A stretch of DNA of 16,064 bases from Bacteroidales bacterium (GTDB taxonomy: Bacteria > Bacteroidota > Bacteroidia > Bacteroidales > UBA7960), in NCBI GenBank assembly GCA_007128045.1, contig SKYG01000203.1, positions 1 through 16,064 on the forward strand, in the 5' to 3' direction. A program made the position numbers and the translations under genes. The notes beneath the pieces were generated by a model. That model did no database searches. It was not told where the DNA came from and was given only the letters and a program-made list of their open reading frames with translations. How positions within the stretch are numbered: the stretch's first letter is position 1; each line of letters opens with the position of its first letter. Positions 1 through 6,586 of this stretch are shown here, piece by piece.

Positions 1-56
1 CTAAACCGTACAGCCTTTGAAAACACACTTTACAAATAAAACATTCGACCCCTTTT

Positions 57-82
57 ACGGACAGGCCAAGTCCTGACCCTAC
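57..82. repeat. palindromic intergenic repeat, copy 1
   Basis: A 26-base element that recurs at 104-129 with a single mismatch (A at 76 where copy 2 has T at 123). Its arms, 59-65 and 72-78, form an inverted repeat around a 6-base loop; the one substitution breaks the middle pair. It is non-coding and lies upstream of the glycosyltransferase. Seen directly; function unknown. Confidence 0.75.
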
Positions 83-85
83 ATA

Positions 86-106
86 TTAAAACATAAACCT
101 TAAACG
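86..106. repeat. period-7 array (ttaaacc family), 3 units
   Basis: Three degenerate heptamers, ttaaaac, ataaacc and ttaaacg, at 86-92, 93-99 and 100-106. They fill most of the gap between the two palindromic repeats, and the last unit runs into copy 2. The 14-base word at 92-105 recurs exactly at 5166-5179, inside the large compound array upstream of the rRNA methyltransferase gene. Confidence 0.55.
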
Positions 107-129
107 GACAGGCCAAGTCCTGTCCCTAC
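104..129. repeat. palindromic intergenic repeat, copy 2
   Basis: Second copy of the 26-base element, 47 bases downstream of copy 1. Here the arms ggacagg (106-112) and cctgtcc (119-125) are perfectly complementary around a 6-base loop. The copy ends 10 bases before the ATG of the glycosyltransferase. If transcribed, the hairpin would sit beside the translation start, but no regulatory role is shown. Confidence 0.75.
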
Positions 130-139
130 CCGCCTCAAA

Positions 140-2104
140 ATGGATCTAAGCATCGTTATAGTTAACTACAACGTACGGTATTTTCTGGAGCAATGCCTTC
201 AGTCGGTGTTCAGGTCGGGGCAGTATCTGGACATGGAGGTCTTCGTTGTCGACAACAATTCCGTTGACGGTTCAGTAGACATGGTTGCGACAAAATTTCC
301 CCAGGTAAAGCTCATCGCCAATAAAGAGAATGTTGGCTTCAGCAGGGCAAATAACCAGGCCATTGCATTGGCAACGGGAAGGTACATCTTGTTGCTGAAC
401 CCTGATACCGTACTGGAAGATGACACACTACCAAAGGTAATCTCTTTCATGGACTCCCACCCGGATGCCGGAGGGTTGGGTGTTAAGATGCTCGACGGGC
501 GCGGTAAGTTCCTGCCGGAGTCGAAGAGAGGATTGCCAACACCTTCGGTGGCTTTCTATAAGATATTCGGACTATCTGCACTTTTTCCTAAATCCAGGGT
601 GTTTGGGAAATACCATATGGGATACCTTGACAACGAAAGCATCCATCAGGTAGATGTATTATCGGGTGCGTTTATGCTGATACGCAAAGAAACTTTGGAC
701 GCAACGGGTTTTCTGGATGAGTCATTCTTTATGTACGGAGAAGATATAGACCTGTCGTACAGAATCACCCAGGCTGGATACAAGAACTACTACTACCCGG
801 ATACAAGGATCATTCATTACAAAGGAGAAAGCACAAAGAAAAGCAGCATCAACTATGTATTTGTCTTTTACCGGGCCATGGTCATTTTCGCCCGGAAGCA
901 TTTCTCACACAACAATGCACGGCTTTTTTCTGTGCTGATAAACCTGGCAATATACTTCAGGGCGTCTCTGGCCATCATGGTAAGGTTCATAAAGCGCCTG
1001 TTCTGGCCGTTACTGGATGCTGCACTCATCTATGCAGGTTTCTATTATATAAAGGACTATTGGGAACATCAGGTCTTTATGGTTGAAACCACCTATTATC
1101 CTCCCGTGTTTATGACCGTAGTGGTTCCTGTGTATGTGTTGCTTTGGCTTTTTGCCGTGTTCATAAGTGGTGGGTATGATAAACCCATAAAGCTTTTCCG
1201 AATATTCAGGGGCATCATTATAGGCACATTGACTATTCTGGTCATCTATGCCCTACTTCCATCAGAGTGGCGATTCTCAAGGGCTCTGATTCTGTTGGGA
1301 AGCGTCTGGAGCATCAGCTCAATGGTTATCACCAGAACTTTGGACAGGCTCTTCCGTAACAAGAGACTGCGAGTTGAAGAAGATAGCAATAAGCGGGTGT
1401 TGATCGTGGGAGAAGGTGAGGAAGCATCACGAATAGCCAATATGCTTAAGCAGTCGGGAAGCATCTCTTTTATTGGCCTGGCATCGACCAGTCAACATCC
1501 ACCTATAGGGATGGAGTTTCTCGGTTCTATTTCTCAGGTCAATGAAATAGTAGAGATCTATCATATCGATGAAGTGATCTTTTGTGCCGGCGAGGTCTCT
1601 TCGGAAACCATCATTGATCATATGTCGGCCCTGAACCGGCAGGACGTAAACTTCAAGATTGCACCTCCTGAAAGCATGTATATCATCGGCAGCAATAGCA
1701 TCGACACATTTGGCGACCTGTTCACCATAAGCATCAATGCCATCAACAGGCCTGTAAATAAACGGCACAAAAGATTATTGGATATTGGGATCACATTGTT
1801 GCTGGTCATTAGCTTACCCGCTCATTTACTCTTTATTAGCCATCGTAAGGGGTTGCTAAGAAATATGCTCTCTGTACTTTGGGGTCAGAAATCCTGGGTA
1901 GGATACATCCCAGACACCAATATTGAGAAGCTGCCAAAGATAAAGAAGGGAGTTCTTAACCCGGGCGATGTTCTTAAGCGAAAAACCCTTGGGAAGGATA
2001 CACTGAGCAACCTGAACAATTTATACGCGAAAGACTATAAAATGGAGAATGACCTTCATATCATCTGGAAAGGATACAGCTCACTCGGCAGGCGAGACCA
2101 TTAA
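140..2104 (+). CDS. Membrane glycosyltransferase (GT2) fused to degenerate phosphoglycosyltransferase module
   Basis: Probably adds a sugar to a lipid-linked glycan at the inner membrane; donor and acceptor are unknown. Residues 1-250 form a GT2 (rhamnosyltransferase-like) domain: VIVNYN near the start, VDNNSVDGS at 37-45, NVGFSRANN at 64-72, the DxD-like NPD at 87-89 and the E201-D202 pair in the FMYGED segment. Residues 262-400 hold about four or five hydrophobic segments. Residues 418-510 form a Rossmann domain (VLIVGEGEEA) like the N-terminal half of WbaP/WcaJ sugar-phosphate transferases. The C-terminus keeps the KRLLDI plus membrane helix that normally opens the bacterial sugar-transferase domain, then jumps to remnants of its end (SWVGYIP, LPKIKKGVLNPG, YxxDYxxxxDLHIIWK). 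The KFRSM and Asp-Glu catalytic core is missing. The ATG at 140 is the natural GT2 start and has no clear Shine-Dalgarno. The GT2 call is firm; the degenerate-module reading rests on motif recognition. Confidence 0.9.
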   Translation: MDLSIVIVNYNVRYFLEQCLQSVFRSGQYLDMEVFVVDNNSVDGSVDMVATKFPQVKLIANKENVGFSRANNQAIALATGRYILLLNPDTVLEDDTLPKVISFMDSHPDAGGLGVKMLDGRGKFLPESKRGLPTPSVAFYKIFGLSALFPKSRVFGKYHMGYLDNESIHQVDVLSGAFMLIRKETLDATGFLDESFFMYGEDIDLSYRITQAGYKNYYYPDTRIIHYKGESTKKSSINYVFVFYRAMVIFARKHFSHNNARLFSVLINLAIYFRASLAIMVRFIKRLFWPLLDAALIYAGFYYIKDYWEHQVFMVETTYYPPVFMTVVVPVYVLLWLFAVFISGGYDKPIKLFRIFRGIIIGTLTILVIYALLPSEWRFSRALILLGSVWSISSMVITRTLDRLFRNKRLRVEEDSNKRVLIVGEGEEASRIANMLKQSGSISFIGLASTSQHPPIGMEFLGSISQVNEIVEIYHIDEVIFCAGEVSSETIIDHMSALNRQDVNFKIAPPESMYIIGSNSIDTFGDLFTISINAINRPVNKRHKRLLDIGITLLLVISLPAHLLFISHRKGLLRNMLSVLWGQKSWVGYIPDTNIEKLPKIKKGVLNPGDVLKRKTLGKDTLSNLNNLYAKDYKMENDLHIIWKGYSSLGRRDH

Positions 2105-2159
2105 AAAACTTTCCTTTGAAGCCAATATCCCGATTCTTTCCAGATAAACCTTTTTCTAT

Positions 2160-2167
2160 TAACTTTG
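2160..2167 (+). promoter_or_regulatory. candidate Bacteroidota -7 promoter box
   Basis: TAACTTTG matches the Bacteroidota -7 consensus TAnnTTTG. It lies 37 bases before the ATG of the E2 gene, in the 100-base gap after the glycosyltransferase, which predicts a leader of about 30 nt. I see no good -33 TTTG at the expected distance. This promoter could drive E2, the exonuclease and possibly genes further downstream. Confidence 0.5.
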
Positions 2168-2204
2168 TTTCAATAATACGCAAAGCCAACAGATACCGTA
2201 GAAC

Positions 2205-3530
2205 ATGTCGCAATATACATTAAAAATGCCCAAGCTTGGCGAAGGCATCTTGGAAGCTACGATCACCAAATGGCTCAAGCAGACCGGTGATCACGTTGAT
2301 ATTGATGAAGCTGTTCTGGAAATTGCCACCGACAAAGTTGATTCTGAAGTCCCCTCCCCTGTCGAAGGTATTTTAAAAGAGCAGCTATTTAATGAAGGTG
2401 ACACCGTGGCAGTTGATAGTATCATAGCCCGTATTGAGACAGATTCCGAAATGTTGGATAATGAAGAAACTGCTGAGCCACCTGTAAGAGAACCTCATGC
2501 TGACATTACCACTGACAACACCGAATCAGGCAACCTACAACATGCAGAGAAGTTAAAGACACCGGAACCGATTGTCCAATCAGAAGAAAGCACTGACGCA
2601 AAGCGGTCAGCAAAACAACTGCCAGCCCAGGATAGGTTTTACTCACCGTTGGTAAGAAATATTGCCAAAGAGGAGGGATTATCCATTGAAGAGTTATACG
2701 CCATACCAGGTTCAGGAAAAGACGGACGGCTTACAAAAGCAGATCTGATTGAATACCTCAACAGTGGTAAAAGAGGGGCCGGAGCGCAAGCAGAAAAAAA
2801 GCCGCAAATACAAACTGAAGGGGGCGATGAGATCATCGTAATGGATCGTGTAAGGAAGCTGATTGCAGAACATATGATCATGTCTGAAGCCACCTCCGTG
2901 CATATTACTTTGTTTGGTGAGGCAGACATGACAAACCTGGTCCATTGGCGTAACAAGCAAAAAGAGTTCCTTTTAAAACGCGAAAACGAGAAACTCACGT
3001 TTACCCCGATATTTATTGAAGCCATCGCCCGGGCGTTGCATGACCATCCCATGGTGAACATCTCCCTGGATGGCGACAGGATCATCAAGCGGAAGCGCAT
3101 CAACATAGGCATGGCAACATCCTTACCCAACGGCAATCTCATCGTACCAGTTATAAAAAACGCAGACCAAAAAAGCCTGATCGAAATAACCAGAGAGGTA
3201 AATGATCTTGCCAACAGGGCCAGAAGTTTTCAATTGAAACCCGACGAGATTAAAGGTGGCACTTTTACCCTGACAAACTTTGGCACCTTCGGAGCCAAGT
3301 CAGGTACCCCGATCATTAATCAACCCCAGGTAGCTATTCTGGGAGTTGGACTGATAGAAAAGAAACCCGCCGTGGTAGAGACGCCACAAGGTGACGCCAT
3401 AGCCATCAGGCATAAGATGATCCTGTCTCTGTCGTGTGATCATCGCGTCGTTGACGGAGCCCTGGGTAGCCAATTCATGAAGAGTGTGATAGATCACCTC
3501 GAAAATTTTAACACCAACCAAAACATATAA
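2205..3530 (+). CDS. 2-oxo acid dehydrogenase E2 component (dihydrolipoyl acyltransferase)
   Basis: Core subunit of a pyruvate or branched-chain 2-oxo acid dehydrogenase complex. It transfers an acyl group from its lipoyl arm to CoA in the cytoplasm. Residues 1-78 are one lipoyl domain with the lipoylation lysine K44 in the ATDKVDSE motif. Residues 80-142 are an acidic flexible linker. Residues 145-186 are a peripheral-subunit-binding domain (YSPLVRNIAKEEG to GRLTKADLIEYL). Residues 208-435 are the catalytic domain, ending in HRVVDG at 413-418 with the active-site His413 and Asp417. At 441 residues with one lipoyl domain the length is normal. No E1 or E3 gene is nearby, so the substrate cannot be told from context. 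The next gene starts 2 nt after the stop, so the two are almost certainly co-transcribed. The choice among acetyl, branched-chain and 2-oxoglutarate types is left open. Confidence 0.95.
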   Translation: MSQYTLKMPKLGEGILEATITKWLKQTGDHVDIDEAVLEIATDKVDSEVPSPVEGILKEQLFNEGDTVAVDSIIARIETDSEMLDNEETAEPPVREPHADITTDNTESGNLQHAEKLKTPEPIVQSEESTDAKRSAKQLPAQDRFYSPLVRNIAKEEGLSIEELYAIPGSGKDGRLTKADLIEYLNSGKRGAGAQAEKKPQIQTEGGDEIIVMDRVRKLIAEHMIMSEATSVHITLFGEADMTNLVHWRNKQKEFLLKRENEKLTFTPIFIEAIARALHDHPMVNISLDGDRIIKRKRINIGMATSLPNGNLIVPVIKNADQKSLIEITREVNDLANRARSFQLKPDEIKGGTFTLTNFGTFGAKSGTPIINQPQVAILGVGLIEKKPAVVETPQGDAIAIRHKMILSLSCDHRVVDGALGSQFMKSVIDHLENFNTNQNI

Positions 3531-3532
3531 CC

Positions 3533-4366
3533 ATGCCTATAAGCCTCAAGCTTACCAGACCAATAGCATTCTTCGACCTTGAAACAACAGGCGTTCATGT
3601 AGTTACCGACCGGATTGTTGAGATAAGTATTTACAGAGTCATGCCCGATGGCAGTAGCGACAGCATGACACGATTGATAAACCCTACCATTCCCATACCA
3701 CCTGAAGTAACTGCCATCCATGGCATTAAAGATGCCGACGTAGCTGACGCACCTACTTTTGCGCAGCTGGCACCAGCCCTGGATGCTTTTCTTAAGAACT
3801 GTGACCTGGCAGGCTATAATTCAAATAAGTTTGACATCCCCATGCTTATCGAAGAGTTTCTTCGTTGCAACATACAGTTTGATATCAAGAAACGCCGACT
3901 CGTAGATGTACAGAATATCTTTCATAAGATGGAGCCACGTACGCTAAAGGCCGCTTACAAGTTTTATTGCGGGAAAGACCTTATAGGCGCACATGAAGCA
4001 GAAGCCGACACCAAAGCCACCTATGAGATATTGCTGTCGCAGGTTGAACGCTACAGCCAAACAGAGTATGAAGACAGGGACGGAAAAAAGTCCATGCCAA
4101 TCGTCAATGACATACAGGCCCTGCACGACTTCTCCTACAACCACAACAATGCAGATTTGGTTGGACATATCGGGTTCAACAAACAAGGAAAGGAAATTTT
4201 TAATTTCGGGAAGTATAAGAACCGGGTTGTTGAAGAAGTATTCAACAAGGAGCCTCAATATTACGATTGGATGATGAGGGCTGACTTCCCCCTTTCTACC
4301 AAAAATGTGATACAGGCGATCATGCTTAGAGGCAGAAATACCGGAAGCTTTATTTTCAAAGAATAA
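3533..4366 (+). CDS. DEDDh 3'-5' exonuclease (DnaQ/exonuclease X-like)
   Basis: Predicted cytoplasmic 3'-5' nucleic-acid exonuclease. Residues 10-170 are a DnaQ-like RNase H-fold domain: FFDLETTG with D15 and E17 (Exo I), NSNKFD with D101 (Exo II), and HEAEAD with H154 and D159 (Exo III, H-x4-D, the DEDDh class). A conserved AIHGI sits at 61-65. Residues 205-265 form a second small domain (GHIGFN, FNFGKYKNRVVEEV, PQYYDWMMRADFPL) resembling the short C-terminal module of exonuclease X-like proteins. It has no polymerase domain and, at 277 residues, is longer than a typical proofreading epsilon subunit. It starts 2 nt after the E2 stop, so it is in the same transcription unit, with no obvious functional link to E2. 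The exonuclease class is clear; a role in repair, proofreading or RNA processing is not determined. Confidence 0.92.
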   Translation: MPISLKLTRPIAFFDLETTGVHVVTDRIVEISIYRVMPDGSSDSMTRLINPTIPIPPEVTAIHGIKDADVADAPTFAQLAPALDAFLKNCDLAGYNSNKFDIPMLIEEFLRCNIQFDIKKRRLVDVQNIFHKMEPRTLKAAYKFYCGKDLIGAHEAEADTKATYEILLSQVERYSQTEYEDRDGKKSMPIVNDIQALHDFSYNHNNADLVGHIGFNKQGKEIFNFGKYKNRVVEEVFNKEPQYYDWMMRADFPLSTKNVIQAIMLRGRNTGSFIFKE

Positions 4367-4406
4367 ACACACTCCTAAAATGGCAATTTTCTTGTTTCCC
4401 GCAGAT

Positions 4407-4444
4407 ACTTTTTGACTTTCGACTTTCGACTTTTGACTTTTGAC
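4407..4444 (+). repeat. period-7 array (gacttty), 4 units plus partial ends
   Basis: Heptamers gactttc (4414-4420), gactttc (4421-4427), gactttt (4428-4434) and gactttt (4435-4441), flanked by a degenerate unit upstream and a final gac at 4442-4444. The array ends exactly 13 bases before the ATG of the FAH-family gene; those 13 bases are A/T-rich and end in ccc. No TAnnTTTG promoter box is visible in the 91-base gap. The reverse complement of the array at 7927-7954 uses the same unit family. Confidence 0.85.
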
Positions 4445-4457
4445 AAAATATAAACCC

Positions 4458-5069
4458 ATGAAAATAATTTGTATAGGACGTAATTACGCAGAGCATGCCG
4501 CTGAGCTTAATAGTGCAGTCCCAAAAGAGCCTGTATTTTTCATAAAGCCTGAAACAGCACTGATGAGAGCCGGATATCCCTTTTTCATACCGGCGTTTTC
4601 CAGTAATATACACTATGAAGTGGAGCTGGTGCTAAAAATAACGAGGGTCGGCAAAAACATACAAGAACGTTTTGCGCACCGGTACTACCATGAGATAGGG
4701 GTTGGCATTGACTTTACCGCACGCGACATTCAGAATCAATGTAAAGATGAAGGACTGCCCTGGGAAAAAGCCAAAGCATTTGATGGGTCAGCCCCCGTAA
4801 GTCAGTTCGTCTCCCTCAATTCGTTGCGAGATGATGAAAATATCCGCTTCTCCCTTCAAAAAAATGGCACAGTCGTTCAGACAGGTTTTTCTAATGACAT
4901 GATATTTTCATTTAATCATCTGATAGCCTATGTATCTCAATTTGTGACATTAAAAACTGGCGACTTTCTGTTTACAGGTACTCCGGCCGGGGTAGGGAGT
5001 GTGCAGGCAGGAGACTTGTTGGAAGCCTTTCTTGAAGACAAAAAAATGCTTCATATCCCTGTAAAGTAA
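4458..5069 (+). CDS. Fumarylacetoacetate hydrolase (FAH) family protein
   Basis: Predicted Mg/Mn-dependent cytoplasmic enzyme of the FAH superfamily, whose members hydrolyse, decarboxylate or isomerise acylpyruvate-type 2-oxo acids. At 203 residues it is a single-domain short form comparable to YcgM or FAHD1 (oxaloacetate decarboxylase / acylpyruvase), not full-length tyrosine-pathway FAH. Visible features are the opening IICIGRNYAEHAAEL, FIKPETAL at 28-35, metal ligands E54 and E56 in IHYEVEL and D85 in GIDFTARD, lysines 104 and 106 in PWEKAKAFD, and the TGTPAGVG loop at 173-180. I chose the ATG at 4458 over an upstream in-frame TTG at 4440: the family starts at this point, and the extension would be encoded partly by the repeat array. 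The gene lies 91 nt after the exonuclease. The exact substrate is unknown. Confidence 0.92.
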   Translation: MKIICIGRNYAEHAAELNSAVPKEPVFFIKPETALMRAGYPFFIPAFSSNIHYEVELVLKITRVGKNIQERFAHRYYHEIGVGIDFTARDIQNQCKDEGLPWEKAKAFDGSAPVSQFVSLNSLRDDENIRFSLQKNGTVVQTGFSNDMIFSFNHLIAYVSQFVTLKTGDFLFTGTPAGVGSVQAGDLLEAFLEDKKMLHIPVK

Positions 5070-5123
5070 TTGAAAATCGGCATGTGAAATAGTTGAAATA
5101 CAGAAGCAAGAATTAAAGTGAAC

Positions 5124-5150
5124 GGTGATCGGTAAACGGTAACGGTTATG
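5124..5150. repeat. period-7 array (ggtnanc), 4 units
   Basis: First segment of a compound repeat block. Units are ggtgatc (5124-5130), ggtaaac (5131-5137), the shortened ggtaac (5138-5143) and ggttatg (5144-5150). It is followed by a 12-base word, gagttgcgggtt (5150-5161), that matches the reverse complement of 6556-6567 with one mismatch. Non-coding; function unknown. Confidence 0.6.
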
Positions 5151-5159
5151 AGTTGCGGG

Positions 5160-5187
5160 TTAAACCATAAACCTTAAACTTTAAACC
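5160..5187. repeat. period-7 array (ttaaacc family), 4 units
   Basis: Second segment of the compound block: ttaaacc (5160-5166), ataaacc (5167-5173), ttaaact (5174-5180) and ttaaacc (5181-5187). It shares an exact 14-base word (5166-5179) with the small array at 86-106, so the family is dispersed rather than a local slippage product. Confidence 0.75.
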
Positions 5188-5191
5188 AATT

Positions 5192-5238
5192 TTCAGACCT
5201 TCAGACCTTCAGACTTTCAGACTTTCAAACCTTCAGAC
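5192..5238 (+). repeat. period-8 array (ttcagacy), about 6 units
   Basis: Octamers at 5192, 5200, 5208, 5216, 5224 and 5232: ttcagacc twice, ttcagact twice, ttcaaacc, then a 7-base ttcagac. The final gac ends at 5238, exactly 13 bases before the ATG of the rRNA methyltransferase gene. The same octamer family recurs in the same orientation at 11142-11188. No TAnnTTTG box is seen in the 182-base gap. Confidence 0.88.
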
Positions 5239-5251
5239 AATTTAAAACAAA

Positions 5252-6451
5252 ATGCAAACTCCATTAAAGGTCATCCTTCGTTCAGGAAAGGATGATGCGG
5301 TAAGACGTTACCACCCCTGGATATTCAGTGGTGCCATAAAAAAGGCCATCGGCGCTGCCTATGATGGGGCGTTCACAGAGGTTTTCTCAAACCAGGATGA
5401 ATACCTGGGATGTGGCATCTACCAGGATGCAAGCATCGCGGTGAGGGTGCTGTCGTTCGCCCCTGAGCGTCCCGAAGGTTTTGATCAGGAATTCTGGTAC
5501 AGCAAAATCCGGAAGGCATATGAATTACGTCAACTTACCGGCTTAACCAACGATCCTGAAACCAATGTCTACCGGCTCGTACATGGTGAGGGAGACCACC
5601 TGCCCGGACTCATTATCGACCATTATAACGGCAACCTTGTCATCCAGGTTCATGCTACCGGCTTGTATGGATACATAGACAACATTTCTGAAGCTTTGCA
5701 AAAGGTTTACGGTAACTCAGTAATAAGCATCTATGATAAAAGCAGGGAGACCCTCCCTGATTTTTTCTGGGCTGATAAAAGTCCAAAAGAATTCATGTAC
5801 GGCCACGCCAGCCAGGTTGACGTGAAAGAACATGGCTTTCGCTTTATGATAGACATCGTTGGTGGTCAGAAGACAGGCTTTTTTATCGACCAACGAGAAA
5901 ACAGAAAGCTGTTGATGCATTATTGCCAGGGGAAAAGACTTCTTAATACCTTTTGTTACACTGGCGGCTTTTCCGTGTATGGGTTGGGCGGGGATGCCAG
6001 TGAGGTACATTCTCTCGACAGCTCTGCCAGGGCCATGGAACTTACTGACAAGAATATTGAATTAAATTTCGGACCTGAGGCAAAACACACATCCATCACA
6101 GATGACACCATCAGGTATTTAAAGAATACCGATGAGGCGTACGATGTAATTGTACTTGATCCACCTGCCTTTGCCAAGCATGTTCATGTGAAACATAATG
6201 CGGTACAGGGTTATAAACGCCTGAATCAGACAGCTATTGAAAAGATCCAGCCCGGAGGGATACTGTTTACCTTCAGTTGCTCACAAGTAATAGACCTTAA
6301 CCTCTTTAAAGCCACCGTAATGTCGGCCGCCATCCTCGCAGGACGAAAAGCCAGAATACTACATCAGCTAACGCAATCACCCGACCACCCGGTAAATCTG
6401 TTTCATCCGGAAGGACAGTACCTGAAGGGATTGGTGCTGGTGATTGATTGA
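5252..6451 (+). CDS. rlmI: Class I rRNA methyltransferase (RlmI-type)
   Basis: Predicted SAM-dependent 23S rRNA (cytosine-5) methyltransferase. Residues 5-75 match a PUA-like RNA-binding domain (RYHPWIFSGAI). Residues 75-200 hold the linking RlmI-type region (YRLVHGEGDHLPGLIIDHY at 107-125). Residues 205-399 are the Rossmann methyltransferase domain: TGFFIDQRENR at 208-218, the SAM-binding NTFCYTGGFSVYG at 232-244, acidic D256, LDPPAF at 302-307 and FSCSQ at 341-345, with C343 the expected catalytic cysteine. Length 399 is close to E. coli RlmI (about 396). One oddity: the SAM loop reads GLGGDASEVHSLD where AaxGGAxxVxxvD is usual, a mild change. The ATG at 5252 lies 13 bases after a repeat array. 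The methyltransferase call is firm; the exact target base (C1962 in E. coli) is inferred from family. Confidence 0.93.
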   Translation: MQTPLKVILRSGKDDAVRRYHPWIFSGAIKKAIGAAYDGAFTEVFSNQDEYLGCGIYQDASIAVRVLSFAPERPEGFDQEFWYSKIRKAYELRQLTGLTNDPETNVYRLVHGEGDHLPGLIIDHYNGNLVIQVHATGLYGYIDNISEALQKVYGNSVISIYDKSRETLPDFFWADKSPKEFMYGHASQVDVKEHGFRFMIDIVGGQKTGFFIDQRENRKLLMHYCQGKRLLNTFCYTGGFSVYGLGGDASEVHSLDSSARAMELTDKNIELNFGPEAKHTSITDDTIRYLKNTDEAYDVIVLDPPAFAKHVHVKHNAVQGYKRLNQTAIEKIQPGGILFTFSCSQVIDLNLFKATVMSAAILAGRKARILHQLTQSPDHPVNLFHPEGQYLKGLVLVID

Positions 6452-6485
6452 ACGACTTAACGCATGGGCATAGTCCTGAAAGTGT

Positions 6486-6528
6486 AGGGGATCTCTCACT
6501 ACGCTATCGCTCCATTCGAGACGACAGG
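6486..6528. repeat. probable dispersed intergenic repeat element
   Basis: A GC-richer non-coding stretch between the methyltransferase stop and the heptamer array at 6541, containing atctctcactacgct and gctccattcgagacgacagg. It resembles, from memory, short repeats scattered through intergenic regions of many bacterial genomes. Only one copy is in this window. The region around 11101-11140 has a loosely similar gagacc and cttctctgcgct composition. Classification is tentative. Confidence 0.35.
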
Positions 6529-6540
6529 TGCTATGGCCGC

Positions 6541-6580
6541 AACTCGCAAACTCGCAACCCACAACTCGCAACTCGCAACC
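6541..6580. repeat. period-7 array (aactcgc), 5 units
   Basis: Units aactcgc at 6541-6547, 6549-6555, 6563-6569 and 6570-6576, with a variant aacccac at 6556-6562, one single-base insertion at 6548 and a partial unit at 6577. It ends about 10 bases before the MATE ATG. Its reverse complement shares a 12-base word with 5150-5161 (one mismatch), so this family also occurs in both orientations. Confidence 0.8.
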
Positions 6581-6586
6581 TGATTA

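Noticed and set aside
4440..4445. Sigma-70 type -35 box TTGACA at the end of the array, also seen before 11202
   Set aside because: It is only 12 nt from the start codon, too close to act as a -35 element, and Bacteroidota promoters use a different consensus.
4440..4457. In-frame TTG giving a six-residue extension of the FAH-family protein
   Set aside because: The extension lies partly in the tandem-repeat array, and the family normally begins at the MKIICIGRNY ATG at 4458.
5124..5238. CRISPR-like array
   Set aside because: Units are only 7-8 bases with no unique spacers between them, and no cas genes are present.
5252..6451. Altered SAM-binding loop as evidence of an inactive methyltransferase
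   Set aside because: The other key motifs, LDPPAF and FSCSQ with its cysteine, are intact, so a mild loop variation is not evidence of loss of function.
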